Of a stretch of 13,200 bases of DNA, positions 7,103 through 13,200 are shown one piece after another. The translations under genes and the position numbers were made by a program. Numbering within the stretch: the stretch's first letter is position 1; every line of letters starts with the position of its first letter. The notes beneath the pieces are model-generated. The model was not told where the DNA came from. It saw only the letters and a program-made list of their open reading frames with translations, and ran no database searches. Source of the stretch: JAEYLA01 sp035561315 (GTDB taxonomy: Bacteria > Bacillota > Clostridia > Christensenellales > CAG-138); the NCBI GenBank assembly GCA_035561315.1, contig DATMXR010000271.1, positions 1 through 13,200 on the forward strand, read 5' to 3'.

Positions 7103-7135
7103 ATGCGCGCCCATGTACGGAGGATAAAGAATTGA
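7103..7135 (+). other. Possible 10-codon leader peptide before the M50 gene
   Basis: ATG 7103 opens the frame MRAHVRRIKN and stops at TGA 7133-7135, which overlaps the TTG start of the protease (7132-7134). An AAAGGAG (7092-7098) precedes it. The arrangement would allow translational coupling. The frame is too short for its coding status to be judged from sequence alone. Confidence 0.25.
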
Positions 7136-7836
7136 ACATATTTAGCGGCCTCAGAGGCCTGTTGGGCGACCCCCAGGGGTTTTTGCTGAATCTATTGTAC
7201 AGCCTTCCGGCTATTTTGATTTCCCTTTCCTTCCATGAATGGGGGCACGCTTACGCCGCCTACCGCCTGGGGGACCCCACCGCGCGCAATTTGGGCAGGA
7301 TGAGTTTAAACCCCGCCCGCCATATCGACCCTCTGGGGCTATTGATGCTTGTCATCGCCCGCTTCGGCTGGGCCAAGCCCGTTCCGGTCAACCCCCGGAA
7401 TTTTAAAAACCTGCGCAGGGACGATACCATAGTTTCCCTTGCGGGCATCACCGTCAACTTCGGGCTGGCGCTTGTGAGCATGCTCGTTATTTACCTGTTC
7501 GGGATACTGGGCGGCACAAATTACGCCATCGCCAATATCCTGTATTATTTCCTGAGCATCAACCTCGGACTTATGGTGTTCAATCTCATCCCGCTGCCGC
7601 CGCTCGACGGGTCCCATGTGCTTGAAAACCTGCTCATCCGCAAAGTGGGACCCAAACCGTTTCTGTTTCTGCAGCGGTACGGCAGCATGATTTTGTTCGC
7701 CCTGCTTCTGACCGGGATGCTTTCCGGGGTGCTGGGTACGCTGGTATCGTATATTTTGTATGGCGTTGAATGGCTGTTCAATTCCATATTCCAGTTTCCC
7801 GGCCTTTTATACCTCTATCAAGTCATGTGGGGTTGA
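7132..7836 (+). CDS. Site-2 protease family protein (peptidase M50)
   Basis: A 234-residue intramembrane zinc metalloprotease. HEWGH at 35-39 (the HExxH zinc motif, in FHEWGHA) sits in the first membrane helix. The third ligand is D159 in NLIPLPPLDGSH (151-162), so the active site is complete. About five hydrophobic segments are visible and no PDZ domain is present, which fits the compact SpoIVFB/Rip-like branch. Such proteases cut membrane-bound regulators or small membrane proteins; the substrate here is unknown. The start is TTG 7132, supported by GGAGG (7119-7123) at 8 nt. It is the first gene of the operon with scpA and scpB, a neighbourhood common in Clostridia. Its stop lies 5 bp before the chosen scpA start. 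Confidence 0.93.
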   Translation: MNIFSGLRGLLGDPQGFLLNLLYSLPAILISLSFHEWGHAYAAYRLGDPTARNLGRMSLNPARHIDPLGLLMLVIARFGWAKPVPVNPRNFKNLRRDDTIVSLAGITVNFGLALVSMLVIYLFGILGGTNYAIANILYYFLSINLGLMVFNLIPLPPLDGSHVLENLLIRKVGPKPFLFLQRYGSMILFALLLTGMLSGVLGTLVSYILYGVEWLFNSIFQFPGLLYLYQVMWG

Positions 7837-7841
7837 GTCCT

Positions 7842-8606
7842 TTGCCGTATCAAGTACATATCAGCCAGTTTGACGGCCCGCTCGACCTGCTGCTTCATCT
7901 AATAGAGAGCGCAGAGGTGGACATCAAAGACATTTTTATATCCGAGATCACCAACCAGTATCTTGCCTATATGGCGGAACTGGATGGGCTCGATATGGAT
8001 ACCGCCAGCGAGTTTCTCTCGATGGCGGCGACGCTTCTCTACATCAAATCCCGCCAGCTTCTGCCAAGGCCCCCGAAGGAAATATTGGAGGAGGAGGACC
8101 CGGAAGAGCTGCTCATCCGCCAGCTGCGCGAATACAAAGCGTTCAAACTGGCGGGAGAAGAGCTTTCACGCCTGCAGGAAGCCATGCGGGGCGTTTATGC
8201 GCGCCTGCCGGAGGATGTGCCGCTTCCCCCCGTGGAGATCACGCTTTCCGGGGCTACCCTGCAGCAGCTTTACCAATCGTTTTTCATGCTGCTGCACACG
8301 CAGAAGGAGGAGCCGGTCGTCAACCCGCTGCATCAGGTGCATCAGGATGAGTTTACGGTCCGTTCCCAGATCGCAAGGATCAGGCAGCTGCTTGTTGAAA
8401 AGGACGAGCTGACGTTCGAGGAGCTTTTTCAGGAGCGTCCCCGGCGTATGGAGATCATTGCGACATTTATGGCGCTGCTTGAGATGATCAACCGCGGGGA
8501 GATCCACCTCCGGCAGCCGGCCCCGTTTGCCCCCATTCTTCTCAGGGTGCGGGCGCTTTCCTCGTCCGACGCGGAGGACGATTATATGGATGAATACGCG
8601 GATTGA
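7842..8606 (+). CDS. scpA: Segregation and condensation protein A
   Basis: The kleisin subunit (254 residues) of the SMC-ScpAB condensin, which bridges the SMC heads and helps organise and segregate the chromosome in the nucleoid. The N-terminus PYQVHISQFDGPLDLLLHLI is the classic ScpA opening that binds the SMC neck. The middle (about 85-145) is the ScpB-binding linker region, and the C-terminal winged helix (about 175-245) contacts the SMC cap. I start at TTG 7842 because it reproduces the usual MxYQV start and has GGGG (7829-7832) about 9 nt upstream. TTG 7833, overlapping the protease stop as TTGA, is the alternative; the longer frame back to 7770 runs inside the protease gene and is rejected. 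The scpB frame follows within 12 bp. Confidence 0.93.
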   Translation: MPYQVHISQFDGPLDLLLHLIESAEVDIKDIFISEITNQYLAYMAELDGLDMDTASEFLSMAATLLYIKSRQLLPRPPKEILEEEDPEELLIRQLREYKAFKLAGEELSRLQEAMRGVYARLPEDVPLPPVEITLSGATLQQLYQSFFMLLHTQKEEPVVNPLHQVHQDEFTVRSQIARIRQLLVEKDELTFEELFQERPRRMEIIATFMALLEMINRGEIHLRQPAPFAPILLRVRALSSSDAEDDYMDEYAD

Positions 8607-8617
8607 GTGAGGGAACT

Positions 8618-9169
8618 ATGCAAAAACAGGAGCAGATCGGCGCAATTGAGGCCATGCTGTTTGTGGCCGGGGACCCGGTGCCCGTGCTGGAGCTGCAGCG
8701 GGTGCTGGACATGACGGAGCTCGAGCTTTACACGCTGCTTCAGGAACTGCAGTCGCAGTACAGGCAGGAATGCCGCGGGCTCCAGCTTTCCGTCACCGCG
8801 GAAACCGCTCAGATTCTCTCCAACAGCGTGTATGCCGATTATGTGGAGCGGCTTTTACAGCCCGCCCAGCAAAGGACGTTTTCCCAATCCCTGATCGAAA
8901 CGCTGGCCGTCGTCGCGTACCGCCAGCCCGCCACGCGCGCAGATGTGGAAGCGGTGCGGGGCGTGAGGTGCGAATACGCCATGGCCCAGCTGGTAAAGCT
9001 CAATATGATAGAGCCCGTGGGCAGAAAGGACGCCGTGGGCCGCCCGGTGCTTTACGGCACGACGGACGCGTTTTTGCGGCAGTTCGGCATCAGCACCATC
9101 GCGGAGCTTCCCAACCACGAGGCGTATTCCAAGGGGGAAGCGCCCGTCATAGAGGCGCTTACGGTATAG
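8618..9169 (+). CDS. scpB: Segregation and condensation protein B
   Basis: ScpB (183 residues) forms a dimer of tandem winged helices that binds the middle of ScpA in the SMC complex. IGAIEAMLFVAGDPVPVLEL (about 6-25) is the typical first winged-helix opening. QSLIETLAVVAYRQPATRAD (about 92-111), followed by VEAVRGV, is the strongly conserved start of the second. LNMIEPVGRKDAVGRPVLYG is the conserved wing. ATG 8618 is chosen because it gives the standard N-terminus and GAGGGA lies just upstream, although spacing is short. A TTG at 8603, overlapping the scpA stop as TTGA, is the alternative. It is the last gene of the operon; the guaB promoter starts 25 bp later. Confidence 0.94.
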   Translation: MQKQEQIGAIEAMLFVAGDPVPVLELQRVLDMTELELYTLLQELQSQYRQECRGLQLSVTAETAQILSNSVYADYVERLLQPAQQRTFSQSLIETLAVVAYRQPATRADVEAVRGVRCEYAMAQLVKLNMIEPVGRKDAVGRPVLYGTTDAFLRQFGISTIAELPNHEAYSKGEAPVIEALTV

Positions 9170-9193
9170 GAAACGGAAAGCTTCTCCTTTTGC

Positions 9194-9222
9194 TTGACAT
9201 CGCCTGAAAGCTCCTGTACACT
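9194..9222 (+). promoter_or_regulatory. guaB promoter
   Basis: A consensus TTGACA (9194-9199) is spaced 17 bp from TACACT (9217-9222). Transcription would start near 9229-9230 and give a leader of about 30 nt with the RBS GGGGAGGG (9250-9257). Confidence 0.8.
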
Positions 9223-9237
9223 GTACAGAAATTCAGG
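9203..9237. promoter_or_regulatory. Palindromic operator over the guaB -10
   Basis: CTGTACA-C-TGTACAG (9214-9228) is a perfect 7-bp inverted repeat with one central base that covers the -10. An outer pair CCTGAA (9203-9208) and TTCAGG (9232-9237) surrounds it, and CTCCTG (9211-9216) can pair with CAGGAG (9234-9239). The position predicts repression by a dimeric protein. I cannot assign the regulator; the inner site does not match the Bacillus PurR box as I know it. Confidence 0.6.
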
Positions 9238-9260
9238 AGAAACCGCTTTGGGGAGGGCCT

Positions 9261-10718
9261 ATGACAGAAAATAAAATTGTAATGGAAGGGCTGACGTTTG
9301 ACGATGTGCTGCTGATTCCCGCCGAATCAAGCGTAACGCCCAAAGACGTCAGCCTGAACACGTTCCTGACGCAGGAGATCCGCCTGAATATCCCGCTGAT
9401 GAGCGCGGCGATGGACACCGTGACGGAAGCGCCCATGGCCATTGCCATGGCCCGCGCGGGCGGCATCGGCATCATCCACAAGAACATGACGATAGAGGAG
9501 CAGGCTACCAATGTGGACAAGGTCAAGCGCTCCGAGCACGGCGTCATCGTGGATCCGTTCTTCCTTTCGCCGGATCATCTTGTGGCGGACGCCATGGAAT
9601 TAATGAGCAGGTACCGCATTTCCGGCGTACCCATCACGGTCAACGGCAAGCTTGTAGGCATTCTGACCAACCGCGATCTGAGATTTATTGAAAATTACAG
9701 CGTTCCCATCCGGGAACTGATGACGAGCGAAAACCTTGTCACCGCCCCGGAAGGCACGACGCTGACCGAGGCCAAGGCGATACTGGCCCGCCACCGCATC
9801 GAAAAACTGCCCATTGTGGATGATGAGGGCAATCTCAAGGGGCTTATCACCATCAAGGATATCGAAAAGGCCATCCAGTATCCCAATTCCGCCAAGGACC
9901 GCAACGGGCGGTTGCTCGCGGGCGCCGCGGTCGGCGTTTCCAAGGATACGATGGAGCGCGTGGAAGCGCTCATCGCCGCCAAGGCGGACGTTATTACGGT
10001 GGACACCGCGCACGGGCACAGCCGGGGTGTTATTGAAACGATCAAGGCGCTGCGGGAAAAATATAAGCATTTGCAGATCATCGCGGGCAATGTGGCGACC
10101 GCCGAGGCGACTTCGGCGCTGATTTTAGCCGGGGCGTCCGCCGTAAAGGTGGGCATCGGCCCGGGCAGTATCTGCACCACGCGCGTGGTCTCCGGTATCG
10201 GCGTACCGCAGATCACAGCCGTCATGGAATGCGCGCGCGCCGCACAACCCTATAAAATCCCCGTCATCGCGGACGGCGGCGTGAAATATTCCGGCGATAT
10301 CACAAAGGCGATCGCCGCGGGCGCAAGCTGCGTGATGCTCGGCAGCCTTCTTGCGGGGACGGACGAAAGCCCGGGCGAAACGGAGATCTACCAGGGCAGA
10401 AGGTTCAAGGTCTACCGCGGCATGGGCTCCATCGGCGCAATGGAAAGGGGCAGCCGCGACCGTTACTTCCAGGAGGACGCGCAGAAACTCGTGCCCGAAG
10501 GCGTGGAAGGGCGCGTGGCGTACAAGGGCTCGCTGCACGAATCCATCTACCAGCTTTGCGGCGGGCTTCGAAGCGGCATGGGCTATTGCGGTGCGGCGAC
10601 CATAGAGGATTTGCGTAACAATGGCAGGTTTATCCGCATCACATCCGCGGGTCTGACGGAAAGCCATCCGCACGACGTATACATCACCAAGGAATCGCCG
10701 AATTATTCGGTGCGGTAA
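9261..10718 (+). CDS. guaB: IMP dehydrogenase
   Basis: GuaB (485 residues) oxidises IMP to XMP with NAD+, the first committed step to GMP in the cytosol. The TIM barrel starts with LTFDDVLLIPAESSV (11-25) and is interrupted by two CBS domains (about 95-205), which in the family bind adenine or guanine nucleotides and tune activity. The catalytic loop GIGPGSICTTRVVSG (298-312) holds C305, which forms the covalent E-XMP intermediate. The mobile flap GAMERGSRDRYFQ (392-404) carries the Arg-Tyr pair R401-Y402 used for hydrolysis. Length is typical and nothing is missing. The start is fixed by the RBS just upstream of ATG 9261. It has its own promoter and operator; no terminator is evident before the next gene, so some read-through to the LarE-like gene is possible. 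Confidence 0.97.
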   Translation: MTENKIVMEGLTFDDVLLIPAESSVTPKDVSLNTFLTQEIRLNIPLMSAAMDTVTEAPMAIAMARAGGIGIIHKNMTIEEQATNVDKVKRSEHGVIVDPFFLSPDHLVADAMELMSRYRISGVPITVNGKLVGILTNRDLRFIENYSVPIRELMTSENLVTAPEGTTLTEAKAILARHRIEKLPIVDDEGNLKGLITIKDIEKAIQYPNSAKDRNGRLLAGAAVGVSKDTMERVEALIAAKADVITVDTAHGHSRGVIETIKALREKYKHLQIIAGNVATAEATSALILAGASAVKVGIGPGSICTTRVVSGIGVPQITAVMECARAAQPYKIPVIADGGVKYSGDITKAIAAGASCVMLGSLLAGTDESPGETEIYQGRRFKVYRGMGSIGAMERGSRDRYFQEDAQKLVPEGVEGRVAYKGSLHESIYQLCGGLRSGMGYCGAATIEDLRNNGRFIRITSAGLTESHPHDVYITKESPNYSVR

Positions 10719-10762
10719 TATAGAAACTTTTAAACGCGTTATGATAGATCATTGTAACGTGT

Positions 10763-10783
10763 TTTTCGTAGAGGATACGAAAA
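10763..10783 (+). promoter_or_regulatory. Hairpin presenting the RBS of the LarE-like gene
   Basis: TTTTCGTA (10763-10770) pairs perfectly with TACGAAAA (10776-10783). The 5-nt loop GAGGA (10771-10775) is the only Shine-Dalgarno-like sequence before ATG 10785. The stem ends one base before the start codon, so it could modulate ribosome access. Confidence 0.4.
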
Positions 10784-10784
10784 C

Positions 10785-11519
10785 ATGAAGCTTCAGCACT
10801 ATCTCAAACAGTTTGACCGTATCGCCATCGCGCTTTCCGGCGGGGCGGACAGCGCCTGCTTGTTGCGCGAGGCCGCAGCGGCGGTCGGCCGGGAGCATAT
10901 ACTCGCCGTCACCGTACAGACGGAGCTTTTGCCCGCGCGAAGGCTGCGTATGGCAAAAAAGATCGCACAGCTTGCGGATGTGGAGCATGTGGTGCTGCAG
11001 ATCGGGGCGCTCGAAGACGACGCCATACAAAAAAACGGCCCGTCGAGCGAATACTACTGCCATAGGCTGATATTGCATACGGCGCTGGATGAGGCGTGGA
11101 TGCGCGGCTTCGGGCATGTGATGGACGGCCATAGGGCGGACGAACGAAACCGCCCAGGCTTCCGGGCGGCGGAAGAGCTCCATGTTTTCAGCCCGTTTGC
11201 CGTTTGCGGCATGGGGCGCTTTCAGGTGGCGGCGCTCAGAAAAGGCATGGCGGAAGACGGCACGGAAGGGGAGGGCAGCCTCGCAAACAGACTCCCTTCG
11301 GGCATGCCGCTCACGTTTGAAATCCTTTCGCGCATCGACGAAGCGGAAGAGGAATTGCTCCGTCTGGGCCTTACCACGGCGCGCGTGGTGGTGGAAGGAA
11401 ACGGCGCGCGCATACTCGTGGGGGAAGCGGAAAAGGAACGTTACGATTCGCTTGTGGAGCGCGCCCGGTCCGTAACGGCAAAAGCGGGCTTTGGGCTTGC
11501 GGAAGAACAAAGCGAATAA
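10785..11519 (+). CDS. LarE-like PP-loop ATP pyrophosphatase lacking the sacrificial cysteine
   Basis: A 244-residue member of the LarE/N-type ATP pyrophosphatase group. LarE adenylates and sulfurates the nickel-pincer precursor of lactate racemase. The PP-loop is SGGADSACLL (18-27), followed by the family segments TELLP (46-50), YYCHRL (90-95) and the MDGHRADERNRPG region (113-125). The Lactobacillus enzyme donates sulfur from Cys176 just before an SSRFPYG motif. The matching stretch here reads GEGSLANRLPSG (162-173) and has no cysteine. The only cysteines are C25, C92 and C141. One of the two arginines in the late beta-strand is also replaced (ARVVVE, 199-204). So it may use a labile sulfur source or cluster, or act on another substrate. 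No larA, larB or larC is in the window. The only Shine-Dalgarno lies in a hairpin loop just upstream. Confidence 0.75.
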   Translation: MKLQHYLKQFDRIAIALSGGADSACLLREAAAAVGREHILAVTVQTELLPARRLRMAKKIAQLADVEHVVLQIGALEDDAIQKNGPSSEYYCHRLILHTALDEAWMRGFGHVMDGHRADERNRPGFRAAEELHVFSPFAVCGMGRFQVAALRKGMAEDGTEGEGSLANRLPSGMPLTFEILSRIDEAEEELLRLGLTTARVVVEGNGARILVGEAEKERYDSLVERARSVTAKAGFGLAEEQSE

Positions 11520-11529
11520 GATTTTTTTA
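11488..11529 (+). terminator. Weak terminator candidate at the end of the LarE-like gene
   Basis: GCTTTG (11488-11493) can pair with CAAAGC (11508-11513) around a 14-nt loop, and a run of seven T residues follows at 11522-11528. The stem is short, lies inside the coding region and is 8 nt from the T-run, so function is doubtful. No clear sigma-A promoter is visible before the next gene, which leaves read-through into the encapsulin genes possible. Confidence 0.2.
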
Positions 11530-11589
11530 TGGCCGCGTTTAAGCGCGACGGTTTGTACTGATAAAAGAAACTATAGGAGGTAATAAGCT

Positions 11590-11952
11590 ATGCCGAATTT
11601 CGCAAACCCGTTTCAGGGCAACGTCAACCGTAAGCTGACAAAAGAGGAACTCATTCAGGCGGTCCGGCTGGATATCGCCGGGGAACTCGAAGCGATCTAT
11701 GTCTACGACGCCCATGTACAGGCTACCGACGATCCCGTCGCCAAAGCAATTATTTCCGATATCCGCGACGAGGAGAAGGCGCATGTGGGCGAACTGATGA
11801 CTTTGCTCCGGCACCTGGATCCGCAGGAGGCGGTGCATTTCCTCTCCGGCGAAGACGAAGTGAAAGAAATGCTGGAGGAGTTGGGCATTGCGCCCGCCGT
11901 CGGCGGAGCTTCCGCGCCGAGGACGACGGTCGGAAGCCTGATCAAAGAATAA
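11590..11952 (+). CDS. Encapsulated ferritin-like cargo protein (EncFtn)
   Basis: A 120-residue ferritin-like protein packaged in encapsulin. Two helices (about 17-45 and 50-77) form half of a four-helix ferroxidase site that is completed by dimerisation. E32, E62 and H65 fall exactly at the numbering of the ferroxidase ligands of the Rhodospirillum rubrum protein as I recall it, within GELEAIYVYD (31-40) and RDEEKAHVGEL (59-69). E34 and Y39 are also kept, while the positions of E31 and W38 are glycine and valine. The C-terminus is a flexible linker ending in TTVGSLIKE (112-120), a standard cargo-loading peptide that docks inside the shell. It oxidises Fe(II) and feeds mineral to the compartment. 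A perfect AGGAGGT (11575-11581) fixes the start. The shell gene begins 19 bp after its stop, the usual cargo-then-shell order. Confidence 0.92.
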   Translation: MPNFANPFQGNVNRKLTKEELIQAVRLDIAGELEAIYVYDAHVQATDDPVAKAIISDIRDEEKAHVGELMTLLRHLDPQEAVHFLSGEDEVKEMLEELGIAPAVGGASAPRTTVGSLIKE

Positions 11953-11971
11953 TCATAGGGAGGGGAAAGGG

Positions 11972-12790
11972 ATGGATTTTCTGTTTCGGGAAAGCTCCCC
12001 GCTTTCGGGCGAACTTTGGAATAAAATAGACGAGACCGTTGTGAAGACGGCCAGCCGCCTTTTGACCGGGCGCAGGTTCATCGGCCTCTACGGGCCTTTG
12101 GGCGCGGACGCTTTGAGCGTTCCGGTAGATAATTCGAATAAGCGCGGCGAAATGCACGAAGACGGCGCTTTGCTAAAAACCGGCTACCGCGCCTATCAGG
12201 AGCTGCCGCTCATTTACAGTGACGCAACGCTGTATTGGAGGGATTTGGAGAACAGCCTTACGAACGGGCTGCCCGCGGACCTTTCCCCGGTTGCGGAAGC
12301 CGCGGCGCAGTGCGCGAAAAAAGAGGATGAGCTGATATTCTTCGGCAGCAAGACGCTCGGCTACGACGGCCTGTTTACCGTGGAAGGCTCCACCCATTTA
12401 AAAAGGAGCGATTGGAAGACCGGCGAAAACCCGTTTTCCGACGTCGCAAAGGGCGTTGAAACGCTTACCGAGAAAGGGATCTGGGGCAAGCTCTCCCTGG
12501 TAATGAGCCCGGACCTCTACGCGCAGCTCCAGCGCATACAGCCCGGTACCGGCAAAATGGAAATCGACCGGGTCAGCGCGCTGGTGGACGGGAACGTGTT
12601 CCGCACGCCCGTGCTGGGCGCGGACAAGGTCATATTGCTTAGCGCGGATACGCAGTATATGGACCTTGCGGTGGGCCGGGACCTGACTACGGGATATTTG
12701 GAAACAAAGGACCTCAATCACGTTCTGCGCGTGCTTGAAACCGCGCTGCTTCGCGTAAAACGCAGCGACGCCATCGTGGTGTTCGACTGA
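11972..12790 (+). CDS. Family 1 encapsulin shell protein
   Basis: The shell protomer (272 residues) of an encapsulin nanocompartment, with the phage HK97 capsid fold. MDFLFRESSPLSGELWNKID (1-20) matches the N-terminal helix that forms the cargo-peptide groove (compare the Thermotoga maritima MEFLKRSFAPL opening). GRRFIGLYGPLG (33-44) matches its GRKFVDVEGPYG, EDELIFFGSKTLGYDGL matches the start of the P-domain/E-loop region, and the C-terminal ALLRVKRSDAIVVF matches the last strand. Length is close to that of Family 1 shells forming T=1 (60-mer) particles; larger states cannot be excluded from sequence. The start is set by GGGAGGGG (11958-11965). The gene follows the EncFtn cargo and ends at a strong terminator, so the two form a self-contained iron-storage unit. 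Confidence 0.95.
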   Translation: MDFLFRESSPLSGELWNKIDETVVKTASRLLTGRRFIGLYGPLGADALSVPVDNSNKRGEMHEDGALLKTGYRAYQELPLIYSDATLYWRDLENSLTNGLPADLSPVAEAAAQCAKKEDELIFFGSKTLGYDGLFTVEGSTHLKRSDWKTGENPFSDVAKGVETLTEKGIWGKLSLVMSPDLYAQLQRIQPGTGKMEIDRVSALVDGNVFRTPVLGADKVILLSADTQYMDLAVGRDLTTGYLETKDLNHVLRVLETALLRVKRSDAIVVFD

Positions 12791-12814
12791 GCAATCAAAC
12801 TATAGCAATCAGCT

Positions 12815-12850
12815 AAACGAAAGGAGCGGGAAACCGCTCCTTTCGTTTTA
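12815..12850. terminator. Strong bidirectional terminator after encapsulin
   Basis: AAACGAAAGGAGCGG (12815-12829) and CCGCTCCTTTCGTTT (12834-12848) form a perfect 15-bp stem closed by a GAAA tetraloop. T-rich ends on both strands suit termination of the encapsulin operon and of the opposing CPBP gene, whose stop is 9 bp away. Confidence 0.85.
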
Positions 12851-12857
12851 CAGGTTT

Positions 12858-13200
12858 TTATTGCATCCATGCGGTCACGAACCACCATGGAGATATTTGT
12901 GCGGCCTCATATTGCCATTGGCCGGCATAAAAACACCAGGGCAGATGCCATAGCCCCCAAAAGAAGCCCAGAGCTATTGAGCCCTTAAGAAACCCGAACT
13001 GTGACAGCATCCGATCCAGCGCGTAACCCCGCCACCCAAATTCCTCATTTGCAGGCCCGAAGAAATAGGCGGAGAAAATGAATAAAAGAAAACTCATGGG
13101 TTTGTCGATAAAACCCTTGATAACCTCAAAATCCGGTGCGTGATGGTTAACGAGCGTATGAAACCCTGCAGCAAAAATCAGAAAGAAAGCCATATACGCC
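12858..13200 (-). CDS. CPBP family intramembrane metalloprotease, cut by the window edge and C-terminally short
   Basis: A membrane protein of the CPBP/Abi (CAAX protease-like, PF02517-type) family, reading leftwards from beyond the right edge. The frame stays open to 13200, so the Met at 13191-13193 is probably internal. Motif 1 is NEEFGWRG, carrying the EExxxR glutamates, and motif 2 is FFWGLWHLP with its histidine; both are metal-site elements. The family normally continues for another 60 or more residues with a third motif (a His/Asn helix). Here the protein stops at 12858-12860 after WFVTAWMQ, directly before the encapsulin terminator, so the third motif is missing. It may be a broken gene or a short variant. 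The region is visibly more AT-rich than the encapsulin genes. Family members process prenylated proteins, bacteriocins or other membrane substrates; the role here is unknown. Confidence 0.7.
   Translation of the reverse strand, partial: AYMAFFLIFAAGFHTLVNHHAPDFEVIKGFIDKPMSFLLFIFSAYFFGPANEEFGWRGYALDRMLSQFGFLKGSIALGFFWGLWHLPWCFYAGQWQYEAAQISPWWFVTAWMQ

Noticed and set aside
11534..11547. CGCG...CGCG pairing before the EncFtn gene considered as a terminator or operator
   Set aside because: Only four base pairs and no T-run after it.

Overview
The window is a gene-dense, GC-rich stretch of bacterial chromosome that reads as a Gram-positive Clostridia-type genome. The signs are strong purine-rich Shine-Dalgarno sites, several TTG starts, the DUF5685 plus DnaJ pair, a site-2 protease-scpA-scpB cluster, a bifunctional class A PBP with a FN3-like tail, and a Family 1 encapsulin with a ferritin-like cargo. 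A Christensenellales-like or related lineage is possible, but the sequence alone does not fix this. Nothing looks like phage, insertion sequence, CRISPR, tRNA or rRNA.

Layout from left to right, on the + strand except the last gene: (1) 199-2210, a tightly packed three-gene operon of DUF5685 protein, DnaJ-domain protein with a cysteine-rich tail, and a small integral membrane protein, closed by a terminator near 2236-2260. (2) 2355-4754, a class A penicillin-binding protein. (3) 4923-5606, a FadR-type GntR regulator whose promoter is overlaid by two dyads. (4) 5765-6955, a secreted peptidase S11 (DacA/DacF-like) protein in which all three catalytic motifs appear lost, followed by a terminator at 6979-7002. 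(5) 7132-9169, the M50 site-2 protease, scpA and scpB, from a good sigma-A-like promoter. (6) 9261-10718, guaB (IMP dehydrogenase), with a sharp promoter and a 15-bp palindromic operator over its -10. (7) 10785-11519, a LarE-like PP-loop ATPase lacking the sacrificial cysteine. (8) 11590-12790, an encapsulated-ferritin cargo (EncFtn) and its encapsulin shell, closed by a perfect 15-bp-stem terminator. (9) On the - strand from the right edge to 12858, a CPBP-type intramembrane protease that appears cut short at its C-terminus.

How the genes work together: the PBP and the S11-like protein act at the cell wall. ScpA and ScpB serve chromosome condensation with SMC, and the M50 protease probably serves regulated intramembrane proteolysis or envelope stress. 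GuaB controls guanine nucleotide synthesis. The encapsulin pair should assemble into an iron-storing protein nanocompartment; the cargo keeps the main ferroxidase residues and ends in a TVGSL-type targeting peptide. The most unusual items are the encapsulin locus, the catalytically dead S11 homologue, the cysteine-less LarE homologue, and the unassigned palindromic operators at guaB and at the GntR gene.
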